This document shows positions 22,901-35,966 of a stretch of DNA of 64,000 nt, piece by piece (positions within the stretch are counted from its first letter, which is position 1; each line of letters opens with the position of its first letter). The notes beneath the pieces were generated by a model. The model was given only the letters and a program-made list of their open reading frames with translations, was not told the origin of the DNA and made no database searches. A program made the translations under genes and the position numbers. The stretch is from Fratercula arctica. Taxonomy: Eukaryota > Chordata > Aves > Charadriiformes > Alcidae. The stretch lies in contig CANTUZ010000011.1 of assembly GCA_947846985.1 (NCBI GenBank), positions 28,391,589-28,455,588 on the forward strand, read 5' to 3'.

Positions 22901-25900
22901 GCCCTCAGCAGTCCTCACCATGACCATTAATTGGGATGTCCCTGATTAAAGGGTGAGACACCAGGCTCTGCAGCACCCACAGGCTGGTCTCTACCAGTAG
23001 CAATGAACTGTCTGTGTTAGAGACCATGTCATCTAAAAAAGTTTAGAAAGCACCATGCCCCCATTAGGACCTTTCTTAGTGGGGCACCCAAGACCCCCTT
23101 GTTGCAAGTAAAAAACCTGCACCCAACAGCTCTGTATTTATTTGTGTTGCGAACACAGACAATGCAAACTTTCTCTGCTAGTTAGAGGACACTGCTGGGG
23201 GTTTGGTAGGCAAGGTCAAGACAACATTAGTCTGCTCTGATAAAGCATGAGGAGGTAAATCATTTTGTGCAACTCAGAAGTCATTCAGATAGTACTTTTG
23301 GCATTTCTCTCCCCCCCCCACCCTGCTTTTGTTCTGTCAGTCTGAAGAGAACAGCTCGTGTGATGTAATTTAGAATGGAGCTTTTTTAAAGCTTTCACTC
23401 AGGAAAAGCTTCGGGAGCTCTGGGGGTATAGCTTAGCTCCGAGAAATAGAAAGAAAGCAAGTTTGCATTGACAGCTTGATCCCAGAGAGAGGTGGCTGCC
23501 TGCTTGTCTAACAGGTCCTCTGGGTCTGGATGAGGCAGAGACAGAGGAGCAGTCATATTAAGTGAACGCGCGCTGCCAATGTTAAAGGAACAATTACCAT
23601 TATTCTGCATAGTTCACTGTTTGCTACTGCTATTTCCTTCAAAAAAACCTCTTTTCACTTGCCAATTGGAGCTTGTCATGTAACAATATTTCTTATGCAC
23701 AATACACATACTAAAATGCCCCTGTGTTTTTAATACATTTATAGTTGTTAACAATAGCGGTATAGTGACAGAAAAAATGTACTTGCTTTGAATACAGAAT
23801 AGATTGAAAAAAGAACAAACCAGAGGCCCTGCTCCGAAGGATTAATGGGGGTTAGATTTTGCCTAATCTCAGTGTTAAAACAGTGACACCTGTTCCATTT
23901 CATTGGCACTCACTTTTTCCTCTCAGGGCCTGGGCTGTGACCTCCTTGCTTGGAAGGGGTTGTACACCTGAGCCTTGAGCAAAAGCTTCCATGAAAGTTT
24001 TGACGTGAGGAAGTGCTGAGGGGAGGGTTGAGTTCTCACCCACCCCTCTGCCTGGGCAGACGAGGGGTTTTGCTCTGGGGGCTTTGGCGAGCTCAATGTG
24101 CAGAAGGTCGCCCAACCAACCCTTTGATCCCTGGGTGTGCTGACCTACCACCTAGCAACACCTGGAGCCTCTGGTGTTCACCACTCACATCGGACACCAG
24201 CAAAACTCTTTGGGTTCCTTGTGGTTCCTTGCAAGGTAGGATGAACAGCTGGCATTGGGGAGAGACTGGCATTTCACCGAGGTCACAGGAACTCCGCAGC
24301 TCTCCTCTGAAAGCTCGTACAATGAAGACATTGTGCTAGTACTGCACTTGCCAACATTACAAAGCCAGGTGGAAATGACCGCAGTGAAGGTGCCACAGTG
24401 AGAAGAAATTATGTGCTTGCGTTTGTGAGCAGGCTGAACCTAATATTTCATGCACCCAAATGAACAAGCAGCTGTTGGGAAACCTTTGTAGCACAGTCAT
24501 GAAGGAAACTTTCTTCTGCCACAAGATTCATGTTTTCTAAGAACACTATTTTGTTCTCAGCAAGTTAATATACACAGGAAAAGACATCTTGAGTGTTCCT
24601 GGACTCTCCTACACTATCCAGGAATAGTGATAGACTGCGAGTTTAAACACATCCTTCCACTGCATAGCGAGAGAAGTGTATTTAATACTGTGAGCAGAAC
24701 AGTTACCATGTTTGCCTTTGCCAGAGCCAGCAAGACTACACCATCCTAAAAGTACTTATTACATAATTAAGAAACATTGGGTGTCATCTGTGTGCCCCCA
24801 GAATAGATGTTCTGCAACTTCAGTGTCCCCCAGGAAAAAAATGTTTTGTGAAAAGATGTATAGCGTGGTACATCTTCTATTTCAGATATTCCTAATTGCT
24901 TTGGCTGTGACTCTTTCTGAGGAAAAGAGCAAAGAAACCTAGAGAAGGCTACCATATTGGAAGTTGTTTTGGATCCTGATCTGTTGAGCTCCCTGGAAAT
25001 CTTTCCATTGACATCTGCTGATACTGGATCAGGCCCTTGAGGAGCTAAATAAATGGTTTTTCCAGCACAGTCCAGCAAAGGCTGCTCAGCAGCACCCAGG
25101 GAAGTGCTCAGATGGTAATAAGATTAATAATGTTTTCTATAGTGGACAAGTCCAGCTCCCAGTTGTGTTCCAGTATGATGTGCAGATGAGAGAGAAAAAA
25201 AACGGAAGTATTTGCTAGGAAAGTCTCTAGAAGGATAAGACTCTCTCAGATTGCCACTCATCGTTGGATTTGAATCAAAGAAAAGCTTTTATAACTTCTT
25301 AGAAGACGTGGTTTTTTGTAGTCATATATTATCACATGTCAATTTACCCAGAGTAGAACTTTAAGGACCATCTATGAGAAATGCTACATCTTCTGTGATT
25401 TGTAGCTCTGTTTGACAGCATTTAAACTGTTTGGATATATTTTAAGTATATATGTGGTTTTGATGGTGTTTCCCCCCACCAAATCAAAATGCTGACAGCC
25501 TCAGAGCTCCTCTGGCATTCCTGCTGTGCGAGGATATCTTTGAGACCATAACCACGTATAATACCTGCTTTGGGAATGAACTCTTGGCACATAACTTCAG
25601 TGTCATTCGGCAAGCGGCACAGTTGCCAAAGACCTTGGGACGTGAAAGGAAGGCACTGTGCAGTCTTTTCATTGGGAAGCTCACAAATTCTGCCTAGAGA
25701 TCCCTCTGATATTTTCACTTTTCAATAGATAGTGCTTACCAAAAATAAAACTGAGAATTTTATGTGCTTTCTAAATTCAATGACACAGAGTTTTATGTGG
25801 AAAAAAAAAAATCTTTTGTAATAAACTCAGTATTTTCTGGTTGACATTACCTATAAATTTCCCAAACTAAACAGAGTGAGCAATTACACAAGCATGTCCG

Positions 25901-27711
25901 TGGGTGAGACCTACCTTTAGTTACTGTGCAAATGTATTAAATAAAGACCTGTCCACTTCTGGCTACTCTGTTCTGGTTAGAATTTTGTTTCTGAAATTTG
26001 ATCATATTGGCAGACAGCCTTAACCTCAATGATGGGGTGAGAGCAAGGAAGGAAGGCTGAATCAATGCCGCAGTGCTGTCAAGGCAAGGACTATAATAAC
26101 AATAATAATAATAAGGTTTGGTTTTTCTTTAATTTGAAAACAATGCAAAAAATTCAGATAAGATAATGCATCAAAATCTCCAGCTTCACACTCTGCAGTG
26201 AGGAATATAAGGAATTTGAGAGTTTTGAGTTATCCCTGCAATACAACAAGCAGCTGCCTGCGAGCGCTGGGATGTCCCTGCCCCAGCACCCGCGGGGGGT
26301 GTCCATGCAGCCCCATCAGCCGGTTGGCCTTGGGGTCTCTGTGTGGGGCTCTGCATCCCAAATCCCTATGGCCCAGGGAGGTGACAGGGACTGGCAGGGC
26401 CCTGTGGTGGCTGGGGTGAGCTACTGACATTAGTAAAAACAGATAGATGCTTAGCCCTCCACTTGGAGGGGGAAGGACAGGGCTCTGTTTTCTGTGTGGG
26501 TTCAATTTGAGACCTACTTTCTCTGAATTTGTTTAATTATCCCTTTTAGAAAAATGTCAGCAGAGTGGGGCCTTGAAACAGAAAGAAAGCAAGCAACAAA
26601 AGAATATGGAAAGAAGACTTTATTTTTCTTTACAAAAGCTTTTTGGGGCTGTTTCACATGATAGAGCCGTATGCCACCTACAAGATCCAAAACCACAGTC
26701 TGGGGCTTAAATTCAACTTCAGAAATAGCCACTCCTTCTCGGAAACCCTCAGAGAGGATGATCTCTTTCAAGAACTGCTGGAGCAACAACAGGGTGCCAG
26801 GATGCCCTGATCATAAACTGGAGTAAATTAGTTCAAAACAGGCAAAAGAAAAAAAAAAAAAAAATCTATCAGCAAGCAGTACATGAAATGCCACGAGATG
26901 CTGCTGCTCTCTGGACTAACCCCAATTACTATAATGGATTTATTTCATGGAGGCCATTTCATACGGTCACAACAGCCAGGGCATAAATACAGACCTAAAG
27001 AAAAACTCGGTAGGAAAGAAAACAGTGGCTGAAGGAGAATTTGGAAGACCCAATCTAGAAACAAACCCTGGGAGGTCTGGCACAGATCCCCTGGAGGATG
27101 CATGGCTGTATCCCACAGCCTGGCACATGGGTTTCAGTGGCTGCATTGCCTGTTGACCAGCTGAGGTTACGTTTCTGCTGCAGTTAACACTTGATACCGA
27201 AGCTGTGAAGTTCCTGTGCAAATCCGGTGATTTATCTTGGATTTTATCAGCCGAGGGCTCCTGAGGACCTGGCGCCAAGCTCTGACACAGAGCGATGGAG
27301 AGTGCAGGTCTCTGGGCAGACACCTGTAAACCAGCCAGTGAACACGCTACAAAAGCAGTTGTGAATTTTGCTGTTGTGTTCGTTGAGAGCATGAATTATG
27401 TCCAGTGTCTAATGTAGATGATGATGTCTGATGCCATAGGGACTTTGGAATTAGCACATAAAAACCTTTTCATAAACTGTTTGGTCCCCCTTCTTGCAAA
27501 GTCCGTTACAACTCTAACACGTAAGTGAACAACATAAAATTCTCACCGATCCCTTCAATTCTTTTTTAAGCACCTTAAAATCCAGCTTTTTTTTTTTCCT
27601 GCTGTACATCTTACTTTTTATAGTTAAAAGTAATTTTAAAGCAAAAAAGAACATAAACAATATACACTGACTCTTGACACTCCATTGCTTTTTTAAACTA
27701 GAATAATAAAA
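19973..27711. other. non-coding DNA
   Basis: No supported exon lies here. Contents are an AAT microsatellite at about 26093-26114 and an A16 run at 26849-26864. The block at 22050-23000 is moderately GC-rich and pyrimidine-rich, with no reading frame of interest. The 71-codon minus-strand frame at 23395-23610 and the + frame at 24013 lack splice or family support. Confidence 0.5.
26093..26114. repeat. (AAT)n microsatellite
   Basis: This is a run of AAT/ATA triplets interrupted by one AAC, about seven units long. Confidence 0.85.
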
Positions 27712-27980
27712 ATTTGCAAATGAACAAAAGAGTGGGAGGAAGATATCTGATTTACAATGTTTTTGAGATAAAGAACACTATAAAAAAAGATCAATGTGAA
27801 TAATAAAGCATTGTTAACTGAGTCATGACATTTCTATTCTCAGTGAAGATTTGAACAGTAGAGCTCTGCAAATGAGCACCTTGTGCCATTTTCAAAGTGG
27901 GAGGAAGACATATAATTATAATTTTTAAAGTGAAGAGAATTAAAAAAAAAAATCTCTGTGAAAAAGTTTATTGAAAAACA
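27712..27980 (+). repeat. local direct duplication, about 165 bp period
   Basis: Copy 1 (about 27712-27818) and copy 2 (about 27863-27980) share TGCAAATGA(A/G)C, then GTGGGAGGAAGA(T/C)AT at 27732 and 27897. Both then carry an AT-rich stretch with AA(A)GATC or AAATCTC, and GTGAA followed by AAAG(C/T)(A/T)TTGTT or TTATTGAA. They are diverged, with a roughly 14-bp indel. No coding potential was seen. Confidence 0.5.
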
Positions 27981-30867
27981 TATCGACATATCAATATGAC
28001 ATAAATTACTTTAATTTTATTAAACTAGGAGGGGGGAAAACCTCTTTTTGAAGACTGGCTGCAGAAAGCATTCCTTGAAAAGAATTTTCTTTATTAAAAA
28101 CTCTTTTGCTAAGATGAAACAGCACTGAATGTCAGCACTACCGTATATTTATTCTGTAACTCTTCCAACAGCTGAGATCTATAAAAGAAACATATTTTCA
28201 AAACAGTTTTAACCTCCATTGTCTTGATCATTCGTATTAACATTTTTCATGTCACCTATTGAAACCCCTTAAAGGCACCTTTTATTCAGTCAGAATTAAT
28301 GAAGCCATTTTGTTAAACAGACTCCAAAAAGTAAAAAGGACGTAATGTTGTGCATTTTATTTGACATACATTTTCTGCCATTTCACTTATTTGTGTGATG
28401 AGAGCAAAACTTCCTATTTATGCTATCAAATCTGCAGAGGAAAGTGATTTTGAGAGAGAAGAAAACAAACTCTGCTCTTGCTGTGTATGCAATTTAAATC
28501 CACAGTGCAAATACAGCATTGATCAGATTACTCCAATTGAGCATTTAGTGCTTTGGCATTCCTGAAGTTAGGGCCCAGCTGTGAAATCATAGTTGGGGCC
28601 AAACTTTGCTGTTAGGTGAGTGCACATGGCTCCCATTTTCTTCAAAGGGAATGACACACATGGCCAATATTTAACTTTCACCTCTTCCATTCTTCAGCGA
28701 GCAAAGCCAGAACCAATGGACTATATGCAGGCAATTTAGTAGAATTAAGAATATAATCAAGATTTTCCAGGACTTACTAGTGATTTGGGCTATATAATTC
28801 AATACACCTCAAAGTGCAGATGCTCAGCATATTCTGAAAATCAGGCCATCTCAAATGTCTTACTTTAAGCAGGTAAAATCATGAATCACTTTGAGTATTT
28901 TGGCCATTGGCTCCTAACAAACAGGGCGTAGGATACCTCTTCAAAATCATAAGCTCCAGTTTCTGGGTTGGCTGGGAGACTTACCGCATCCCAACCCATT
29001 TTGGGTATGGCATTTGCACACATTTCTCCTATGCTATTACCATTATGGGACTTGAACACAGTGCAGACGCCCTTCTGCAGCAGCCATCCCCTCAAGAAAA
29101 GCTAGGTTCTGGTTCTGCAGATCCCCTGGGGTGGACTGAACTGCTGGGATGGCCCCCAGGACTTTGAGACATTAAGTGCCATAGAGGAAAAAAAAAGGAT
29201 GCATTCCAAAATCTAGCTGCCCCATGGTGTATGCAGATCTTCATTTCAACTCAAGGTCAAGTGGAAAACTTTTCCTACCATCCTCGCTGACTCTCCTCTT
29301 CGCTTTCCCTCGACTCCATCTGTTCCTCACCCATCTCCTTCGTTCTGCGCTCGCCTCCCTCTTCTTCCTGTGTCCATCTGTTCCCTCCTTCCTCAACACA
29401 AGTTGGGGAAGGGAAGTAAATTCAGTCATTCACTGAACAGATTTCAAGATGAACCCCCTCCCTCTCCAGTTCTAACTTCATTCATCATGGTAAAAATTAT
29501 AATGAATAGAAATGTTGAAGGTGAAAATTTATTAGGGATTGTGTTGCTTTCTTATATCAAAAGCAGTTAAAGCTGCATATAAACATTGGCTTCATTCATT
29601 TTTCTTAATATATGGTGTAATTAGCGAGAAATATTAGTGGAAGTGCTTGCTATGCAGTCCATCAACACATGCCTGTCAGAGTTTAGGATCTGGGCCAAAA
29701 TTTTTTGCCAGTCCTGTGATAGATTTATAATAAGCCTATAGAAGGCTTTACAGTTAGCTGGGTCACTAATTCATGAAGTTAAAATGTATGCAATGAGGTC
29801 AAAAATTCACTATTGATAGAATACCCCCTCCCGGGATTGCACCATTAGCTTTGTTACTGCAACAGCAAAATAAAGTAAACCCAAAGCTCCTGTGAATTAC
29901 CAGTCCATCATCATAAATCAGAAGAGAAGCACTTGCACAAGTTCATGATGTCATATGAAGCCCAATGTGTATTTATAGCCTTGTGTACTATTTCCTGTTT
30001 CCTTACGACAAAAATAAACAGTCTCTAAATCCCCTGTATCCTTATGCCTGAGCTCAGCAAAATGTAATGGGCACAAAGCTATGAAAGCGCCCATGATATA
30101 TTAGTCTAGAGCAGCTTGCTTCAGGTTGGCTGTGATGCTCAACCTCCCTTTGGCCTCTCCTACATGGATGAGGGCAGTTCCTATGGAGTTTGTTCCATCT
30201 GCCGCACTCACTGTAGGGGTGGTCCCACACCCCCTCCCCTACTTTGCTTTGCTGACCCTGGGAGAGAGAAAGATGGAAGATTTAAGCCTCCAAGCCCTAT
30301 GCATGGAGTAGGTGGCCTGGCAAACACAGCAGAGGTGGAGGAGCTCGGCACCCATGTGGGGACATGGGCTTGCCACCACGAGGACCGTGGGCATCTTGTC
30401 CTCCAAGATGGCTAAGCCATAGAGGCTGGACCTTGGGCTGCAATTTCCTCTCTCCTCCTTTGCTGATGATCAGGGAATCTCATCTAAGGTTTCTGGGGTG
30501 TTTGGGCATGGATGATGCCCCACATTTCATTGCAGACCTCCCAACCCTCGAATTTTCTCTACCTACCTGAAACAGGAACTTCTGTGTTTGCCAGTGAACC
30601 TCTTACTGTCTTCCCAGATGAAACTTTCTCTCTTAGCAATTTGCTTTATTTTGGGGTTCCTTTTCAGCAATGAGACAGAGGGTAACAGAACCAGTGCACC
30701 ATCCCACGTAGCCTCCCCCTGCAAGGAAGCACACTTGCTTCTATTTGCCCCCAAAGCAACGACTCCTGAAGTCAATGACTGTCACTAAGTGGCTGGGGGT
30801 GATGCATGTGCCAAACCACATCTACTTACAGTGTCCTTCTGCAATGTTGTTTTGTTCTTCCACCAAG

Positions 30868-30936
30868 ACAGCTGCACCAGCTCCCTGCCTCTCCCGGCGC
30901 TTCCTGGGGTGACACTGAGCAGTGAAGACCATCCAG
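30868..30936 (+). other. weak candidate upstream exon of MDFIC2
   Basis: A pyrimidine-rich acceptor (TTTTGTTCTTCCACCAAG, ending 30867) and a strong donor (CCAG|GTAAGC at 30936/30937) bound 69 nt. This stretch is open in the phase that joins the 35967 exon correctly: the last base G plus AT gives an Asp codon. The 69-nt frame has no ATG, so a further upstream exon would be needed. The encoded peptide is Ser/Leu/Pro-rich and I cannot match it to any known MDFIC2 N-terminus. It may well be chance. Confidence 0.15.
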
Positions 30937-33614
30937 GTAAGCTGCTGGCCCTGTGCATGTGTCACATCGTGCAGAGATACTCCTGGCATCCCTTCCCACT
31001 GCTGCTGGCAGACAAATTGTGTCCTTTAGACTGGCAAGAAAAAGTATTTTGTTTTTCTTTTTACTTTTCCTTTTTTGAAGCATAGCCATTGAAACCTGGG
31101 ACTTGGGTTTCATTTTACTATGGGTCTTTTCAAACCAAGTGAGTTCAGTTCAAGCCTTCATACTTACAAGTTATCATCCATCAGGTCTGATGTAGCTCTG
31201 CCTGCTTCATCTCAGGACTGAATGGACATGGCACACAGCTCTTTTAGTGACAATCATGTGATATATTAAATAGACAGGTAGCTATAGCGGTGCATGGAAT
31301 AACGAATGGCAGGCAGATCAGCCAGGCATTCCTTTGGTTCTTTTGCTGCACTGATACACGAAGATGCCTCACGGTGAAATTAAAAAGTTACACATCCTAA
31401 ACTGCTAGAGTTTTCTACATAGTTCACCATTAACCCTTGGGACTCCTTGTCACAGGGGTGTGAGGCAAAGGGCCACTGCCAGGATGGATTGGGAACAAAT
31501 GGCACCAGCGAGTAGAACCTTTGCTTGTAAGATGCGTATGAGCCCTACATAGGGTGATAGATCAGTTCTCCTCCTCCTCTTTCAGTGGCAGCTCCCCCTA
31601 ACCAGTTGCTCCTAACAGGTCTTCGGCATTACCCATGTTGCTGCAGTCCTCATCCACCCGAATAGAGCATCTCTTACCCCCGCTGTCCCTTGCCAAAAAC
31701 AGACTTATAGCCCTTATATGCCACTGTGTAAAAGCTAATTTCAAAAGTGTGCTAGGAAACTCCACCCTCCTATTATCCAGGGCTGCAAGACCCCAGTTTG
31801 TGCCTAAGCCAATGAAGAAAAACAGATATCAGGGGACCTACCGTAGATGCCAGTCTTGGTATCACTGCTCCCCACTAAACCAGGGGTATCTGGGGCTGTC
31901 ATCAGTGGAAAGTAAGTGATTTACTTTGTGCCTTTATGAATTTAGACACTGTAGTCAGCTGCTCAAATCACCCACCTTAACAAAAATTAAAATTTCATGT
32001 GAGTATTGAGACTATCTCTATCTTTAATACAAACATGGGTGAACAATCCTAGTCTTCTACTGCAGCAGCCAAGGCAAGCCCCAGCTTCCCTGTATGAGGA
32101 AGAAAGTTGCTACTTCATGATACTATTTAAAAATGGCACATTGTGGGGGTTCACCTCAAGCTCCCTCTGCCTCGCAGTCTAACACTGAATAATCTGAGCT
32201 TTCTTCATCATGATACACTTATTTTTCCCTTTCAATTCACTTCAGTGGATGATTTATACACATTAAAAACACAGACATTTGTGAACATCTGAAGTTGAAC
32301 ACAGGCTCATAAAAGACAATAACGAAGTTTGACCCTCTGCCAACCCCAAATTGTAACTTTTTTTTTTTCACATTCTCATTTAACAGTAATCATAAATAAT
32401 ATCAGTTGTACATAATATATTTTTAAAGCCTATTTGGCTCCGCTTAGTTGTTCCAAACTCTCAACCTACTACTGTTCCACACAGCAACAAACTATAAAAG
32501 CAAAAAAAAAAGTGCTAAATGCTTTTTTTTTTTTTATGCTGGCCTAGCATAATCTTTATTTCTTTAGACACTTTGTGCAAACATTAAATTGATAAAAAAC
32601 ATAATGTAGGTGGACTCACAGCTGAACTGAAGGTAATTGCATAAAAATGAAATGGAGACCTATAATTGTACACTGCTTTAGCCTCTATCGCACTGTTTTC
32701 TGGAAGCAAGGATCTCGCTTGTCATAGCAAGTTGCTTGTTACGGTGATTGCATGAAGACTTGATCTAGCTGTACAAGACAAGTATAACATTACTTAAAGG
32801 GAGCTTTTCAAACTAAGAGTCTGACACTAAAATGTATTGTATTTTCAAAGATGTAGTATGCTTTAACAAACAGAAGAGTCCTTGAATGACAGCTTTTGTT
32901 ACCCTTTTGTTTGATGGTGCTGCATTGAAAAATTCAGGTTATGTCTATGCCTTTCTATTTCTGGTTTTGATTTCTCTTCAACAGCACTTCAAGAATAAAA
33001 ATTGTCTCGAAGCATGAATAGTAGAAGTCGGTGGATACAGTAAATGTTAGTCTGGCATTTACTGATTACTTGCGTCTGATTTCTTTCAGTCTCGTTTGTT
33101 GAATGCTTAAATGCATTCTGTGGGCCATTGTATTGTTGCAGAAATGGGGAACTCAACAGATATATTACAATTTAAAATATATCTGGTTTAGACTTTTGGG
33201 GCAATTTTGAAAGTGGAAAATGATAGAAATTGTCATTCTTGCCTGGACCTTTCAATCTGATCCGTGTGTATTCAACTGTTCAGCCTGGGTGCAACTCTCA
33301 GCCTGGACAAACAAGATCCATTTGTAAGATTGGCACCTGAAAAATTGGTGGGGCATGTGTCTTTTGGACTTACAAATCAATTATTATCCAATAAATCCAA
33401 TGCATAAGCGGGACATTGCTTCCTCCAGACCTCTGCTACTTCAATTAGCACAACTTTTCCTGGAGACAGTATGTTATTGAATGAAAGTGCAGGAAAAATT
33501 ACGGTATGTCATCGATTTATAAACACTGGAAAACAGTGGTTACTGTATGTGGAAGTACATTCAAAATGCATGAATTTTCACATTTTGGACTCAAGAGGCT
33601 GACCAAGAAGTCAC

Positions 33615-33645
33615 GGGGTGGGGGTGGGGGGGTGGGGGGGCGGGG
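33615..33645 (+). repeat. G-quadruplex-forming G-tract cluster
   Basis: Five G-runs (4, 5, 7, 7 and 4 G) are separated by single T or C bases. This meets and exceeds the usual G3+N1-7 pattern with one-base loops, the most stable class of intramolecular G-quadruplex. It is isolated in otherwise AT-rich DNA. No promoter is evident next to it. Confidence 0.85.
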
Positions 33646-34291
33646 CGCAGTGGAAGAAAAGGTACAATTACTTAGTCTGGGGGAAAAACCACAAATAAAT
33701 TATCAAAGGTGGGCAAAATCAGACATGCTTTGCCCAGGATGCTGGTTTCCTACAACCAAGCGCACAACCTACAGGTGGGCACCACTGTGCTTTGCACTGC
33801 TGGTTCACACCCGGAGGAGCCACTGCTTCTCCTGCCCTTCCCAAGTCTCGCCTGTGGTTTTCCTTCATCATAACGCTCACAAAACCTGACAGTTATAGGT
33901 TTCTGAGACTCCTCTCTGTGCCACTGTTGTCTTACTGTCTCCGTCCTTCCACTTCTCTCTATCCCACTGGTCACTCCCTGCCTAAGGCCAACCTGTAAAC
34001 TCTCCAGGACAGGGAAAATCCACATTTCCTTCATAGTAGAGTTTGTCATTATTACAAGTTCAATATCAAGCCCAAACATCTGCCAACACGCATTTTTAAA
34101 GTGGCAATTTAAAGTTAAAATGAAAATGATAGTTTAGTTTTTCTTCTTATCCTCTCCCAAGGTCTTACTCTGCTAACCTCTACCCAGCTTTTCTGCTTCT
34201 ACGTATTTCAATATGTGAAGATAATCTAAAACAGCATGAAATGTGACTATGAGTAAAAATTTAAATATTGCTCACTCATTCTGTAAGTAAA

Positions 34292-34738
34292 TAGAATCAT
34301 AGAAAAATTAGTCTGGAAGGGACTCCTAGAAATCACCTCGTCTGGCCTTTGCCTCTAACCAGGGCTAACTGCAGTAAGAGCAGGTTGTTGGGGTCCGTGC
34401 CCAGCTGAGCTCTCCACAATTCCCCAGCCTCACTGGGGGCTGCCACAGTGCTTTACACCTCCCACGATGAAGAATTTGTTCCCATATGGCATCCCAATTG
34501 CCCTTGCTGCAGCTTGTGACAGTGGCCTCTTGTCCTTTTACCTCTGTGCACTGCTGGGAGGAGTTAGGGTCTGGCTTCTCCATTACCCTGATTATGAAGT
34601 GGAAGACAGCATCCAGCACCATTCTTTGCCTTCTCTTCTCCAGGCCAACCAAGCCTACCTCCCTCAGCCTCTCCTCATACATCAGATGCTCCAGACCCCT
34701 CGCCACCTTGGTGGCTTTCACCAGACTTGCTCCAGATA
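34292..34738 (-). mobile_element. CR1 LINE, 3'-end fragment
   Basis: On the + strand the copy opens TAGAATCATAG, the complement of the CR1 3' tail. It continues through GGAAGGGACTCCTAGAAATCA and ends with CTCAGCCTCTCCTCATACATCAGATGCTCCAGACCCCT-type sequence, typical of the end of CR1 ORF2 and its 3' UTR in antisense. It is 5'-truncated, as most CR1 copies are, and diverged, which suggests an older subfamily. Open frames overlapping this region (34365-34925) derive from the repeat. Confidence 0.9.
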
Positions 34739-35966
34739 CCAGTTAGACCTCAAATCCTTGCTTCCTGCTACTTCAAGCCCAATGGCCCCAGTGGTTTTTC
34801 ACCTACCTTGCAATCCATCCATCCCATCCACATGTCCTCCTTTTGGCTGCAAGGATATTGTGGGACACAACTGCAGTCTCATCAAGGTTTCACTCTCTAT
34901 CAATCTTTTCTTGGCTTTTCTTTAATATATGTCAGGGGTCAAAGGTACCTGAAAAACAAGAGATATGTAGGGTCTCTCTTCTGGCTCCTTGCAGCAGAGC
35001 GCAGACTTACTGTTCCTCTCAGAAAGCAATGTTTGCAAAACTGAGGTGTTTGTAAAGATTGATTTTCTGTACATAGCTCAAGAGCAAGCATATCACAAGA
35101 TTTAAGTAAGATAAAAAGTGAGGCTGTGCTTGATGTGAGGTGCAGGAGTTAATCAGCTGTAGATAAGAATTGATGAGGTTTTATCATCCCAACCATAGAG
35201 AGAATGACTGTGTTTCTTGGCCTCTTGATCACTTCGGAGAGTAAGTGAAACTATATATCAACCCATGTTTGTCTGTGCCTGAGAAGTTCTTCAAGAATAA
35301 ATTGAGCTCAGAACTCTTCTTAACCTTTCCCCTAGTTGGGGCTTAAAATTAAGCTCTCCCTCTGTTTTTTGAGCTGCCTCTCTGGCATGCTGACAGCACG
35401 TGAAGTATCCCATCTCCTAGTTGACTTCCAGGCCAACAGAAGTGTGGATGAAGTTATGAAATAATGAATCTGGATGTTAAACAAAGACTGTCTGGCTTTC
35501 TTTGCCACAAGACTATGAGCCATAGTGAGCTGGCACATCTGCATCTAGGTACCCCCTACACACACATCGTTGTCTGTAAATTTAGGGAAACAGAGCTGCC
35601 ATTGAAAAACATGCTAATTCTTTTGCCTTCTTTTATATCACAAATCGAAGTTAGGCTATCAAACTCAAAATAGATGTCAACTGTGGCAATAGTTCTGTTC
35701 TCTCTCCTAACCTGATCACACCCAGTGGGAGTGAATTATTATTTCGTCTCTAAGTCCACTGGGTTTAAGAGAAAACCTTGGAATGCAAGTTCACAAATAC
35801 TTATACTAAACTCGACTTGCATAAAGAGACGGAAATCATTAGGTAAGTGGGGTTAGGCCTTGGAAGTAAACAACTGTAGGCTTGGAAATTCTGCATATGT
35901 TATTCTTTCAGATCTCTGTCTTAGTATCACAAACAAGTCTTTTTTTTTTTTTTCTAATCCCACCAG
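34739..35966. other. non-coding DNA, probably MDFIC2 intron
   Basis: This lies directly upstream of the 35967 exon. It contains a consensus donor at 35842/35843 (AG|GTAAGT), but no start codon in the matching frame and only a 124-bp intron would follow, so I do not call an exon there. The last 40 bp include a T14 tract (35940-35953) serving as the polypyrimidine tract of the acceptor. Confidence 0.5.

Larger units (their letters stand above)
27981..34291. other. non-coding DNA upstream of the visible MDFIC2 exons
   Basis: This stretch may be the first part of MDFIC2 (upstream intron or exons), but no start exon is secure. A candidate small exon at 30868-30936 is listed separately. The remainder is AT-rich with T-runs of 11-13 near 32350 and 32523 and a G-run cluster at 33615-33645. 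The AT-rich stretch at 28330-28560 has a texture like conserved non-coding DNA, which only an alignment could test. Confidence 0.4.

Noticed and set aside
34365..34925. Overlapping open frames of 86-152 codons on both strands
   Set aside because: They overlap the minus-strand CR1 fragment and reflect its sequence.
35800..35843. Consensus splice donor AG|GTAAGT at 35842/35843
   Set aside because: The matching frame upstream has no ATG and the implied intron would be only 124 bp. It was not called as the upstream MDFIC2 exon.
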